64,000 bases of DNA. It comes from Nymphaea colorata. Its lineage: Eukaryota; Streptophyta; Magnoliopsida; Nymphaeales; Nymphaeaceae. Shown here in pieces: positions 1 to 12,779 of this stretch. The position numbers and the translations under genes are program-made. Each line of letters begins with the position of its first letter. Position 1 is the stretch's first letter. The notes under the pieces were generated by a model, which was not told the origin of the DNA, did not search any database, and worked only from the letters and a program-made list of their open reading frames with translations. The stretch lies in NCBI RefSeq assembly GCF_008831285.2, contig NC_045151.1, positions 3,221,544-3,285,543 on the forward strand. Direction: 5' to 3'.

Positions 1-2614
1 TAGAAAGAAATCATTTATTCCTATCATGATATTCATGTAAAGACATTCTTACCATCACATACATCTAAGCTTCCCATTTTTATTTAAATAACTGCCATAA
101 ACACTTTTACGAAAAGAAAAAAGTTTTTGAAAATGAAATGAGGTTATAGACCATCAAATATGATTATAATATTGGGTCATTACTTGAGTTTTGGTCTTGA
201 TGAAGTAGGCAAATGAAAAAATCTTGAGAGAAAGATATTCAAAAGAATGAAAAAGAGGAAAGACTTAAATACAAGAGGAATATGGAGAAAGAGAGAGAGA
301 AAGAGACTTTGAAAATCACAAAACAAATGATTTAAATGAGAGAGATATGTATACATGTACATACTTATATATACATATATATGTATGGATACGTATATGA
401 AAGCTTATGAAGAGGAAGTTCAGATCAAATAGAGAGGGAGAAGAAGATTTTAGAAAAAGAGAGAGATTTAAAATAGAATACACGTATATATATTTATATA
501 TATGTATATGAGAGTTTGTAAAAGAATATGTTAAATCATAAAGAGAGAAAATAAAAAGAGAAAGACAAAGAGAGATAATCATGTGCACATACACGTATAT
601 AGCTTGTATATACGTATATGTCTTCATGAGAGTTAAAATCAAGAAATGACTTGAAAATATCCGATTTCAATTTTTATGTAGGCTGAAGAGGAACATAGAC
701 TCATGCAAGAGTCTAGGCTAAGTCTCCAAAGCCTCATTAAAGAGAGTTTCTTGCTTTTCAAAAACTTTTAGAAAACATGATTTCAAATATTTTATATATG
801 AACATAAAATCATATTTATTTTGTTTTCTAACAAGAGAACATATTTCTCTCACCTTTAGGTATGAAAAAAAATCAAGTGCACAAAAAATGGAGAGCAATA
901 CAACAAAGAACTCATCGGGGTTTCTAATCAGGTAATTAAAAGAGAAACAAGCGTGATAATGGCAAGAAAATATATTTTAACATGTACATATTCGTGAGGG
1001 ACTTTCTCGGGTTGGACAACTCCTAACCTCAAAATCAACATAATAATGAAAATGTCCCAACCAAAACATTCATTGTCATTGTGCATTTGCTCATTAATTA
1101 GGAGAACTTAATACATCATGCATAAGTATCATCTCAAGCATAAATGATAAGTAAAACAATATAACAAGCACATTTTTAGAAATAAATGAAAAAACAAAAT
1201 TTATTTCGCCTTGCTTATACTCCCGATGCACTCAAGAGTAGCTCTCAACTTCGGATAGGAAGTCCTTGCATGGCCATGGGGAAGTGGCAAGAGGAAGTTA
1301 GAAAAATGAAAACAAGAAGATGACTACATACATTGAATATGGATGATATTAGAAATGAGCCTCTTCCTTTAAATGATCCTAGGGTTACCTAGGATGAAAC
1401 TCCAAGATGATGGAGATATACCCCAAGAGGTCTCCTCATGCTAATTTGAACTTAGAGAGGTTTGCCCCTAAGATTGGAGAAGAAAAAAAGGAGAAGAAGA
1501 GAGGAATGGAGAAAAAGAGTCAAATAGAATTGCATATTTTCAAGTAAAGAAGCATTAGCCCATGCCCAAGAAGGAGGATTGTGAGAGTATTTATAGAGAG
1601 GTTTGGAGCAAAAATTCAAAATTTGATTTTTTTTAATTTAACAAAATTTTCATGCAAATTTAAAGTATTTTGAATAATTTTTTATTTTTTAAAAAATAAG
1701 CTTTGACTAATTGGGATATGCCACTAGCCTTGCAAACACCCATTTGAAGTGTAGGCAGGGCTAATGCCCACCTAGCTAGACCAACACCGCCCTCAAGGGG
1801 TGGTTTTTGACTCAAAACAAGGCCTGCACTGTGCACAGGACCTGCCCCGATGCATTGCATTGAGCAAGGACGTAGGCACAACGCGTCTGGCGCATGCTAG
1901 CACATGGTAGTGCGCGATGCGCTGTCGTGCGCCACTGCTCATGGCGATGCCGTGCCGATTTTTTATAAAGGGGTGCAAAATGCCCCCCTTATTGTCTCAT
2001 CTGACCAATAAGGGGTGAGTTTTGCCTCCCAAGCCTCCCAGAGGACCATTTTGAGGAATAATATTAAAAAAACGTAAAAAATTATATTTTAAATATATGT
2101 TTAAAGGGGGTAAAAAAATGGTTTTTGTTAAAAACGAAGCCGACCCTCTTTTAAATGATTTCAGGCTCACTTTAGTTCCGGATTGGGTTCAATTAGTTAC
2201 CGACACGTTCTACTGAGTGGTTCAAGCTCACAAACACATCTAAGTATGAGAATGAAACATAAAACAAAGGAAAGGTCCATGCACGCACACAACACTCAAT
2301 AGCATTGAATTTTGTCGTTTGGATTTTGGCTTTGGAATTTGAGCTTGAATTTGTTGATTTGGATCTAGACTTGGGTTTTGGATCTAATTCAGATCCAAGA
2401 ATTAGATTTTGGATTTGAATCTCACATCTAAAGTTGGGTTTTGAATTTGAATTTTGTGTTTTGGGTTCGGACATGGGTTTAGAGATTCATTTTGGATCAA
2501 ATAGTTCTGGGTCTAGGATTGGGTTTAGGGTCTAAAAATTTAAGTCTAAATAACTGAGTATTTCATTTGGGTGAAAATAAAATAGTCTTTTTTGAAAATT
2601 TTGGGGTGATAACA
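1..2614 (-). mobile_element. Long LTR-like arm, left copy, cut by window start
   Basis: Read on the minus strand this segment starts at 2614 with TGTTATCACCCC and can be followed in parallel with 5392-8430 (+), which starts TGTAATCACCCC. Matching landmarks, in order, are the TGTWATCACCCCAAAWTTT start, an AT-rich stretch, a GC-rich island (about 1865-1990), a conserved block near the TATA box, the CAACCCGAGAAAGTCC-like block near 1010, and the block around 140-220 facing 8210-8284. The TG start, internal TATA box and length over 2.6 kb fit a plant LTR, probably of a Ty3/gypsy-type element. No gag or pol sits next to the TG end, so it may be a solo LTR. Inference: LTR identity; seen directly: the inverted similarity of the two arms. 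Confidence 0.6.
1587..1596 (-). promoter_or_regulatory. TATA box of the left LTR-like arm
   Basis: On the minus strand the sequence is CTATAAATAC, a consensus plant TATA box, about 1.02 kb inside the TG start of the arm. It is followed by CTCACAATCC. The equivalent place in the right arm (about 6308) reads CTCTACAAATACC, a weakened version. This position suits a U3/R boundary of an LTR. Confidence 0.5.
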
Positions 2615-5391
2615 GTGTTATTTATTCTTCTTCTTGTTTCTTAGCGTTTTTTATTGTTGAAGCATATTTGATCAGTGACAACTTGACATCAAATGGCTTT
2701 GATCATTAGAATAATATCTTCCCTTGCCATATGGATCAAGTAAGAAGCAAGAACCAGGTCAATTACAAAATTTGTCCCGGACCTTAGTATCAAATATCAG
2801 GACAACATGTCCCTATAGGTCATTTAATTTTGCATTAATGAGAACAATAATACACAATTCCATAAATCTGATTGAGGCATATTCATTTTCACTCCTGAGG
2901 AAATTGGTTTCCTAATTTTTGATTGGGAATGCAGAAGGTGATCTAATAGTGGAGTGTGTTGAATGTCGAACCATGGTAGTGCATGCATCTATATTTTCTC
3001 TTGAACCTACACTTGGCCAGTCGAAATCAATGGAGGCATCAGTGAGTTGGCAGGGCGGGGTGACCACAATGAAAATATTTGCATGAAAAATGTGCATGGC
3101 ATGGCTAGTAGGCTAGCATAAAGAGATTTAATGATGATTGTACAACAACACAATCCCAATGAAACAGTCATTCTAAACTCCATGTTTCAGTTATGGCTAA
3201 GAAAATATGAAATGATGTCTTACCTGGGTGATGAAGGCTTATTGGGCTAGGATTATTATCATGTGCAAAGCTAGTGCTCTTGAGTTGGTCCCTAGAGGAG
3301 ATACAATTTCTTGGGTCAACGATAGTTTTAAGGGCTTGATGAGTACTGGTTATTTCTCCATTGTTTATACATACCTTGCACTTAATTTTTGCCTTTAGCA
3401 ATGCCAATTTTTGACTTAGGTGATCCCACAACACCAAAATAGGCCTTCGGCTAGGGATGCTTACCAGGATTTGCACCATGGCTGATAATATATTATCGGG
3501 CATGAGATCTGATTATTTTCTCATTAATATGCAATCCAAAATTCGACTCCAATGGTTTATTACCCTCACCCATGAATTTTTTTTTTCCTTTCCTGGGAGG
3601 AGGATATTAGAGGGTAAAGAAAAGACATAGCCGACATTGACCGATATACATCCTTCCAAAGCCATTACGATCAACGTTCATCCTACAAATGGCTGAGACC
3701 TGAAAATCTGCTTTGGCTTATATTGAACAGAGCTGCTGACATGCCAAAACCCAATGAGGCAAAGATCGATCATCCTGAGCTTTGTAGAAGGTAAAGAAAA
3801 AAAAGTGTTCATGGTTGCAGATCTTGTTGGGAAAGGGCAAACCGAAGGCATTGGAATCATAGGACATGCAAAGGCCTTTCTATTTATATGAGGCAAAGGT
3901 TGAAAAACAAAAGGCTAAAATTGTTCATCTAAATTTTTATAAAAGGCAAACTGAAGGTGTCAACATTTCTGATCTCTTCAGGAGGGCGAACTTGGGCATT
4001 GTTCCTAAATTGGCAAATCACTATTTAGTAAGTAATTTCTTTGTAGCCAATTCCTTCATGGATCATCAAGATTATCCAGAAGCCAGATATGTTTTTCTGT
4101 GTTGTCAATACTTGTGTTATTCCTAGTTCCTCACCTAAGGGTTGAAAACATAATTTAGGGCATGAAAATTGCGAAAATAAATTTGTAGTTCATGTCTGTT
4201 TTGATATTTCCTCTTCCTTCTTTTGGCACTGTATTCACTAAACATCGTCAACCCTATTATGACACTACAAGGATCTCTTCCTTGTAGACACATCGCCAAT
4301 TTTTCCCCTCAGGTCAGACCAGTATTGTCATTGCAAACACCATCTTATGATTCTTTCTAATTTCAAGAGTTGCCATGGAAAACTCTAACTCCTCGTAGAG
4401 TGTTTCATGCCCCTAAACCTGCTATTGTAACTCACATTGTGCAATTTCCTGGTCTGCACATTTTTCTGCCATTTAATGTTTTATATCTCTTTTTTTCTAT
4501 TCATTTTTATTCATGTCCTGACAATATGCCATGCATTGGGAGCTTGGGCTTGTGTTCTGATTTATGACGATAACCATTGTCCTTCTTGGTTGATTGACTG
4601 ACTGCACTAGTACACGTGAAGCTTATGCTTATGCCAAGTTTTCAATCGTGCAGTGTCTAGAGTTTGAGTTAGTTTTGCATGTGTTTCACCTGTGGTAACA
4701 TCAAAATGAATGTAGTTATTACCTAAAAAAACCTTCACTACAAGTATCTTCTTCTTCTTCTTCTGTACTCTCATATGTTGATGGTATAAATTACATGTCT
4801 GCTATCTGAAACATAATAAATATATAAACACACAATGTCAGATGGACAACTTAATATGAAAACATAGAGATATATGAATAAAGTGCTGGAATGTACTTAC
4901 AAGTAACCATCAAACATGAAACCTATACCAATTGCTAACCACAATTCCATGTATGCAATTGTTATACCAATTATTATCTTCGACAACTTTTCTTCCTAAT
5001 ACATATTAGCATATAGGTCTCTAGGTCTTGTTTTAATGACGATATGTCAGTCATTGTCTATCCGATAATCCACATAGGAAATTTATTATGCTTTAGTTAC
5101 TAGCGTGAAAAGGTTTCATTTTCATACATCTGAAGTTGATACTTGATACTTGTGAACCCAAATTAATTCTATTTAATATATTGATCATGTGAACTAAGTA
5201 TATCATACAATTTACATTTGAACAGACATACTTAAGTTTCTCGCCGTAACTGACTTCTATAACTTTTGGTGAAACATCCATAATATGCAACTTTACCTGT
5301 TACATAAATTTTATATCATGTACTAAAAAAACTAGAAGTTTGTGCATGAACGACCATGCCACTATTTTGGTATTTTATATTCTTGCCTCTT
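2615..5391. other. Spacer between the two divergent LTR-like arms
   Basis: Unique AT-rich DNA with no recognised gene. The longest in-frame stretch worth noting is 3866-4126 (+, 86 codons, mixed composition, contains RRANLGIVPKLANHY); it matches no family I recognise and has no clear splice or promoter context. Short ORFs at 3168-3503 and 3678-3896 on the minus strand also resist assignment. A (CTT) run lies at about 4750-4762. Confidence 0.4.
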
Positions 5392-8300
5392 TGTAATCAC
5401 CCCAAATTTTTCCAAAATTTTTGAAGATCCAAAATAGATCCAAAACCCAAGTTCAGATCCAAATCGAGCATTTCAGATTCAAAATTCGAATCACTTTCGA
5501 AACGGTAGAATTTGAGCGTGGCGCATGCATAGACCTTCCCTTTGTTTTAAAAACTCATTTCTCACTCCAAAATGTGTTTTTAAACCCAAGTCGCATGCTC
5601 GAATGAGTCGACAATCGATTAAACCAAAATCGGATTTGGAGCGAGTTCGGAGTCGCTCAAAATGGAGTTGACCACCCATTTTTCTTTAACAAAGAACTTT
5701 TTTTTACATATTTTAAATAAAAACCAACGTTTTAAAAAAGTATATTTGTTTCATACTTATTTCATTACGTTTTATTAAATTTAACTTTAAAAAAAAATTG
5801 CGTTTTTCCACGTCCCACGATGCACAGTCGCACAACACTCAGTCGCGCGACCACGTCGTGAAGCACAGGCGCACGCACGCAAAAGAGTGAAGTGCGCGTG
5901 ATCTCACGATAATGCGTCGTGCGACCGCGCGCACGGGCGGTCGCAGTCGCGTGCCTCGTGCGATCGTGCGCGGTAGCGTGGCCGTGCGGCGTGTTCTCGT
6001 CGCCCGATCGTGCGGTTGGGCAACGTCGCCCCGCGCGTGACATCACCCGATGCTGGTGCGTCCGGGCGTTGTCGTCTCCCCCTTTCACCCCTCCTTTTTT
6101 ACTAAAAACCGCTTTTTAGGGGGCAGTTTTGGTCTTTTTAAGTGGGCAAAGGCTCATCCCACTTCTGAAAATGTTTTTACAGGCCTAATGGCCAATCAAA
6201 ACTCATTTCAAACTATTTTTTTCAGAATAATTTAAAATTATGTGAAATTTAGATGAAAATGTCATAAAATTCAAAAAAATTCAGAATTTGGGTTTTGGCT
6301 GCAAATACTCTACAAATACCCATACAATCCCCCTCTTGGATAAGAGTGACCCTTGGGAGAAACCCTAGAGTATTCTCACTTGAAGACTTAGGGTTTTTCT
6401 TGAACTCTCTCTCTCTCTCCCTCTTCCTCTTCCCATTTCTCCTCTTTCTCTTCAACTTCGAGTAAGCTACAACTCTCTTGGAGACATGAAACTTCACTCA
6501 AGGGGATCTTCAAGTGCATGTGTTCATTTTCCCTATGTCATTTTTCATTAGGAGTATGTAATCATCATCCCTCTCATTTCTCTCTTCATTCTCCTCTCAT
6601 CTTCATCTCCCCATTGCCAAAGGAGATAGCACTGAACCTCTTTTCAGAGAGAAGAGATTATGCTCAAGTGCACCGGGAGCATGGAAAGATGAGAAGATTT
6701 TTTATTTTATGATCGAATCATGTTTTCTCTTTTATTGAATATAACATTATCTTTCTTTTTTTATTTTCTTCTCATCTTCATCTCCCAATGGCCAAATGAG
6801 ATAGCACTCAACTTCTTTTTAGAGACAATAGGCTATGCTCAAGTGCACCAGGAGCATAGAAAGATGAGATGATCTTTCATTTCATGATTGAATCATGTTT
6901 TCTCTTTTATTGAATATAGCATTGTCTTTCTTTTTTTATTTTCTTATCATCTTCATCTCCCAATGAGCAAAGAAGATAACACTCAATCTATTTTCAGAGA
7001 CAAGAGGCTATGATCAAGTACACTAGGAGCATGGAAAGTTGTGATGATCTTTTATTTTATAATCGAATCATGTTTTCTCTTTTGTTGAATGTAGCATTGT
7101 GTTCATTTCTTTATTTTCTTCTTATCTTTATCCCCCCATGGCCAAAGGAGATAGCACTCAATCTTTTCTTAAAGACAAGAGACTATGCTCAAGTGCACCG
7201 GGAGATTCAAAAGATGAGATGATCATTCATTTCATAGTTATATCATGCCCTCCTTCCTAGTTGAATCTTTCTCTTTCCATCATCCTCTCTCTCTTTCTCT
7301 CTCCTTCCTTCATTGAATATTGTCTATGTATTACCCATGCATAATTGCTTGGTTTTCCGTTTATATGTGAATGTATGATGAGGATGAGAGTGTGGCTTGA
7401 GGCTCTCTATTTTTATCTTCATATTAATTTTTGAGGTTGGGACTTGTCCAACCCAGAAAAACCTTCACGAATATGTAGATGTTAAAAATACATTCTCATG
7501 TCATTGCGTATAGTTTCCTTCTTAATCACCCAATTAGAAACCCTAACGAGTGCCTCGTTATGTTGCTTGATTTTCTTACATACCCAACGGTGGAAGACTT
7601 TTCCTTGTAACAAACTAAATAATAACATTCTATGCTTGTATATAAATCATATTTTACAAAAGATTTTTAAAGCAAATACCATGTCTAATATGATTTTGGA
7701 GATTTAGCTTAAGCTCTTGCATGAGTTCAAGTTCTCCTCCGGTCTACATCAAACTTGAAGTCGGTTATTTTTCATTTTTTGATTTTTAATCTCATGAAGA
7801 TATGTATGTATATACATGCTATATACATATATGTGCACTTGATAATTTTCTTCCATCTCTCTCTATCTATGTTTTCATATTTTACAAATTTTCATATATA
7901 CATGAATACATGTATATATCTGTTCTATTTTTTATCTCTTGAATCTTTTATCTCTCTTTTCAAGATGAATATCTTTCCTTACAAATTTTCTTATACGTAC
8001 ACATACAAATATGTATATGTATTTTTTTTTCCTCTAAAAATCTCTCTCTCTATTGAAATCAATATCATTTGTTACAAATTTTCATATATGTGCATATGTG
8101 ATGGTATGTACACACATATATACGTCATTTTCTATTTATCTCTATGGAAGTCTTTCATCTCTTCCATTCTTTCAATATTTTCTCTTGTCATTTAAGATTC
8201 TAATTTTTTATTTACCGACCTCACTAAGACCATAACTCAAGTAATGAACCAATATTGGGTTCATGTTTGATGGTCTACAACCCCAATCCATTTTCAAAAA

Positions 8301-8430
8301 CTTTTCCTTCTTATATATGATATTTATCAAAACAAAAACTTTAGATGTATGTTATGGTAGGAATGCCTTAGATGAATGTTGTGGTAGGAATGCTTCATTC
8401 TCTTTTAATCATATAGGATCAATGCATTCA
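5392..8430 (+). mobile_element. Long LTR-like arm, right copy
   Basis: Starts with TGTAATCACCCCAAATTTTTCC and runs parallel to the reverse complement of 1-2614. It holds a GC-rich island at about 5810-6080 with many CG dinucleotides, a degenerate TATA-like site near 6308, a CT-rich leader at 6400-6445, four 175 bp tandem units (6597-7296) and a block at 7430-7500 that mirrors 966-1030. Similarity to the left arm continues to at least 8420, where the left arm meets the window edge, so the true 3' end is unknown. No polyprotein remnant follows it. Most likely a solo LTR of a large gypsy-type element; a giant foldback element is the alternative. Confidence 0.6.
6597..7296 (+). repeat. Tandem repeat, four units of 175 bp
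   Basis: The motif TCATCTTCATCTCC (or close variants) recurs at 6597, 6772, 6947 and 7122, exactly 175 bp apart. Each unit contains AGATAGCACT, TATGCTCAAGTGCACC, a GGAGCAT box and TGTTTTCTCTTTT. The last unit is more diverged and fades near 7260. The left arm holds only about one diverged unit in the matching place (about 1200-1390), so the array expanded in the right arm only, or contracted in the left. Confidence 0.85.
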
Positions 8431-9530
8431 TGCATTCACATTCACTTAATATCACAAATGAGCACAATCACATCTCTAAAAGAACATAAGTAAGATGAGA
8501 TGGAGCTCTAATTAGGTGGTAACCGAATTAGAGCAAAATATCAAACCTACTTAATATCTTAAGAGAACACTAAAGTGATTTCAAAATGATTTTTCAAGCT
8601 TTGCAAATGATATTCATAAGGATTTTTTGATTCTAGTTTTTCCCAAAATGTCTCGCATTCTCAAGTGATCCTTCAAGAATCTTTTCAAAAGTTTGAAACA
8701 TCAAACTTTCAATATTCTTCTACACTGCATTTAGAATAAAAAAAGATGTTTAAGTTAAAACAAAATGCATCAATGATAACATAGCCCTTGAGTTGATTGC
8801 CCCCGGTAAAGGCACCGGAAATGGTCGATCCTCGTACTAACGAGCGAGTCCCTTTCTTTTCTATTTTAAAACAAAACCTCATTTTTCTGGAGCGTTCCAA
8901 AACCAGCAAAAAATTTTGGGGATGCAAACCTCATTTTCTCGACTTTTATTGCCATTTTCTTGGCAAATTTGTGATATCGATTAATCATCAACTGAAATAA
9001 ATGTGTTTATGTTGTACCAAGTTTACATGCTTTTAAAACTAGTTTGGAAAAGTTTCTTGTAACACCTAGCCTTCTAGAACACCAACACCTACTCAATGTT
9101 AAGTGATGCATGTAGAAGTAGCTTAATTAGCAATTGAAATATATATCTAATGAACCAATGGGCATATGCAAGTTTAGCTCATGTTCTTACTGAAGATATG
9201 ATTCCATTGTATTATGATTGAATAGTATGTATGTATATACTTGCTAACTAGTTAAGGTATCTAGGATTATAAACTCTAATGTGCCTAACGAATGGCCCAT
9301 TCAAAGCACACTGGACTGACCTTATGGATCTAGAAAAACTTCTTCGGTAATCCTTTCTGGCTTGTTGAATATTGTCCATATACCCCAACAATATGTTCAA
9401 TAAAATGTCATATATTCATGTGCCAAATATCCCCCTGCAGTGGAATATTTTGGTTGGATTTTGTTGTACACATAACTCAACTCTTCAACCTTAATAAATA
9501 CATATAACATAGAAAACAAAAAAACTAAAA

Positions 9531-9533
<3 letters not shown>

Positions 9534-9620
<87 letters not shown>
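9534..9620. repeat. (TA)n microsatellite, about 87 bp
   Basis: Uninterrupted alternating T and A from 9534 to 9620. It creates a spurious poly-Tyr/Ile ORF on the minus strand. Confidence 0.98.
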
Positions 9621-9623
<3 letters not shown>

Positions 9624-10865
9624 TTTGTATTCTTGCATGTTCACCTTCCAATAGGATACATCTAATAGTATTATGCTGGTCCACCCAAGTGCAATTCATT
9701 CGTTAAATGGATCATTAAATGTACCATGATGTCAAAAAATGTTAGTGAGAATATCTTATCTAATTGACACTGTGTAAGTGCAATTCACTTTTCCATTTGT
9801 TACTAAGTACTTGTTTGCTATGGCCTTCATACTTAACTTTTTGAAAAACCCCATAAAATTTGATTAACACAGGGTGACCTTTCTTGGTAACGACTTGCCT
9901 AAGGCCAAAAGAATAAATTGCTAGAGAAGTATATGACAATCATGACTATTCAAATTTGAAACTTGGTGTCCCCTTATCCATACCTTTTAAACATTCACTA
10001 AATAACTATATGAAACTTTCAAAATTTTCAACACATTACGAAAGATATCATTTTCTATCTTCATGTTGTAACAAGCAAGGGGAAGTAACCACCTATCTGA
10101 ATGATGTTGCTAACATGCATGAAAGGACTATCATATGTTCACCTCTTTCAAGTCTAATCAATCATTTAAATGATGTTTTGATTTTTTATGCAGATTCAAC
10201 AATGCACCAAGGATATTGTTGCATTTTTTTTCAATATGATATTGTGATGTAACAAGTTATGCTCCAAACACAACAAAGTGAAGAAGATACTTTTTTTTTC
10301 TTCTAGTTGTATGCAAATTTTTCACTTGAGCTCCACTCCCATCTAGAACCCGAAAGAATTAAAGGTAGCCTCATTTCCATAGTATATCATCAAAGAAATG
10401 ACAGTTTATTTGAGTGATATGGTTATGGGCAGCCAATGATGATGGTCTAGAGAAGAATGTGTTCCCTGATTGCACATTAGACAATTTAGCTTGCCCTTCA
10501 TACGTTATGATGACAAATAAGCATATCTTAGAAAGTCATTTATAGTCTACAACAAACATGCACATGGTTAAAATTATTCCCTTTTATGAAAACCAACTGT
10601 AAATAGACCATCATGCTTTAACGTTTTCAATTTATCTACTAGCAGTTGCAGGCAAACATCCATCTTGCATCAGCTTGGAGCGGTTGGTCCAAAGTTAAGT
10701 GATGATAACCAGATATAAAGTTGCTTCATACACATCCAATGTAGTAAATTATATATAACTAAAAAAACATGCCAGATACTATAAGTTGAACTTAAATTTT
10801 TGAAAAGCTTAAAATCTTGTAAGCATCTGCGTCAAATGATGAATGCATTTTCATCAAAACTCTTC

Positions 10866-10920
10866 TACACACACACACACACACACACATACACACACAC
10901 ACACACACACACATATATAT
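10866..10920. repeat. (AC)n-(AT)n compound microsatellite
   Basis: Alternating AC, broken once by a T, followed by ATATATAT. It lies about 330 bp outside the recognisable left arm of the Mutator-like element. Confidence 0.95.
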
Positions 10921-10971
10921 GTATATACAAGATGACTCATATATATATTGACATCTAGGGACACTAGATGA

Positions 10972-11027
10972 GGACCGTTCGATCGGGTGTGATCGAACGA
11001 TCCTCCTCTCCCTCATGAATGAGGGAG
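10972..11027. other. Two adjacent perfect or near-perfect hairpins
   Basis: First hairpin: CGTTCGATC at 10976-10984 pairs perfectly with GATCGAACG at 10991-10999 across a 6-base loop; the stem extends to 13 bp with one mismatch. Second hairpin: CTCCCTCAT at 11008-11016 pairs with ATGAGGGAG at 11019-11027 across 2 bases. They lie just outside the left arm of the Mutator-like element and may belong to its terminus. Confidence 0.8.
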
Positions 11028-11249
11028 CAGAAACAAAGACAGGCAGAGAGATCAAGCGAGCATCTCTATCTCTCTCTTGCTCACTCTCTTGCTGTACACC
11101 GAGGATTGTTTGCCTGATCGGTGACCACAATGAAAAGGATGACCTCCCAACTGCTTGGCAAGCACATAGTCAGCCAACGGCCATCGCTCTCTCTCTCTCG
11201 TTCGCTCCTTTTCTTGCTCCATGCCTGAGAACGAAAGTTCGACCGGCGA

Positions 11250-11765
11250 TCATGATTGAAACGTCAGCTTCATGTCTGCCTGACAAGAATGTAGTTGGCT
11301 GGCGACCAAGGTGAACACCTTGTCTATGTCTCTTTCTCTCTGTCTCTATTCTAAAGCACCCTTCTGATGACAAGGACCGACTGAACATTGACAGAAACGG
11401 TAACCCCCTTCCTCTCTCTCTTTCCATCTTTGTCTTTGCTCAACCCTTCCTCCCTCTTACTCACTCTCAATCTCTGCTCACCCCTTCCACCTAAAGCGTT
11501 TACACAATGGCATAGAGTGACCGTCTAGAGATTGCATCCTTCCACAGGTGAAGTCCTACCATTACACTTTTATCTCTTTCTGTTACTCGATCTCTTTCTC
11601 TCGACTTTACCCCCCACCCCCCATGGATGACCACCTCCCATTACCTACATCTCTCCTTCCCTCACACACACACACACTCTCTCTTGCCCCTGCGTCTCCC
11701 GATTACTAATAATGGCCAAATGTTGATCATCTCTAAATCATGTGTTCTACAGTGGAGGCCAATCA
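11250..11765 (+). repeat. Left inverted arm of the MULE
   Basis: CT-rich. Blocks that recur in reverse complement in the right arm include GGCTGGCGACCAAGGTGAAC (11298 onward; right arm reads GGCCGGCGACCAAAGTAAAC), a CGGTAACCCCCTTCC block near 11398, CTCACCCCTTCC near 11475, and GCCCCTGCGTCTCCCGATTA near 11689. The order and rough spacing are kept over some 500 bp with small indels. Confidence 0.75.
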
Positions 11766-12779
11766 CCATCGCCCAAAGATGGCTGAGTTTCTGCAGTTGC
11801 ATGCTCAAGTTTCTCCCATTCTTATTTGGTATGTGATGTTGTTTCATGTATAAGGCATTTCCCCCATCTCAGGTTACCAACATCTCTTAAAGTGGCCAGA
11901 GTCACCATAGGTGCCTCCCCTTGTTGGCACAGCTTCCTCAAGCTTGATCAGCTTCATTTGTGAGGGCCATTTTGCTTTAATTTGAATGTCTATTTGCTTT
12001 TGCTAAATGGATGATTGCTTGCATATATGTCATAGACTAATGAAATCAAACAAAACCAACAATGATTATTACAACTATTTTTCTTTATTTATTCCATGAT
12101 TGAAACGGGCCTCTGATGTGGTATGGAAAATATTGTTATGATAATAATGAGAATAACAAGAAAAACTCTGCTTTGGAATGAGTTGTACATAAGAACCCTA
12201 TATGTTGTTGATAGATAGCCCCATGCCATGTTAGTTTTGAGTATACATGCACATGTATGCCCATATGTGTGATGCATGGTGACATGGAATCGCAACCTGA
12301 CTTTTGTTTTGGTGTTTCATAATAGTGTGTTGGTTTTACAATTGGGTAGAATACAATCAATTCAATGATGAAGAAAATCCTAATTGAGTTGCTTTGATTT
12401 TATGTACTGTTTGTGCTAGTGATCCAAGTAAATTTGTACTCAGTGCTTGTATGCTCATTCATATGAAAACTTTGCAAATGAATGTCACATTGATAAGCAG
12501 CTATGCAATTGACCACAGATTGTGAGATTTTAATCTACTTCTTATTCATGCATACCTAGTGATGTTGTTCTACGCGGCAAGGCAAGACTATTGTCAAATA
12601 TGTTTTATAGTGGTATATGAATGAAATGATTACATTAGAAAATATGATTATGTTGATGTGATGACACAACTAATGAAAAGGAGACACCATATGCCACAAA
12701 CAATGAAGCAACCAATAATACAAACCTTGTTCAATGTGCATATAATATAAAATTAGTCCTCAATGTTGGTAGGGAGTTT

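Larger units (their letters stand above)
8431..10965. other. Intergenic AT-rich DNA, no gene seen
   Basis: No supported gene. A short GC-richer patch lies at 8795-8860. The 98-codon ORF at 9956-10252 (+) contains a stretch faintly like the copia RT/RNase H linker (VPLSIPFKHSL, near 9965-9997), but it is too short and diverged to call. The region also holds the large TA and AC microsatellites listed separately. Confidence 0.4.

Noticed and set aside
180-642. Overlapping hydrophobic ORFs on the minus strand, and their mirror at 7755-8235 on +
   Set aside because: They arise from pyrimidine-rich, TATATG-rich sequence in the LTR-like arms; frames are not conserved between the arms.
3168-4126. 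Three ORFs of 72-111 codons as candidate gene exons
   Set aside because: No recognisable domain, no consistent splice joins, no codon signature. Reported only as unassigned in the spacer.
8790-8830. Primer-binding-site-like sequence of Athila type on the minus strand
   Set aside because: GGTGCCTTTACCGGGGGC matches GGCGCCGTTGCCGGGGA at only about 13 of 17 positions and has no neighbouring LTR end or gag.
9397-9699. 100-codon ORF rich in Tyr and Ile on the minus strand
   Set aside because: It is the translation of the (TA)n microsatellite. The same applies to frames over the AT tracts at 23.4, 24.1 and 37.4 kb.
9956-10252. Possible copia RT/RNase H linker on +
   Set aside because: VPLSIPFKHSL resembles the copia VSTPLAxHFKLS block and the sequence before it has an EKY, but no further motif follows in any frame.
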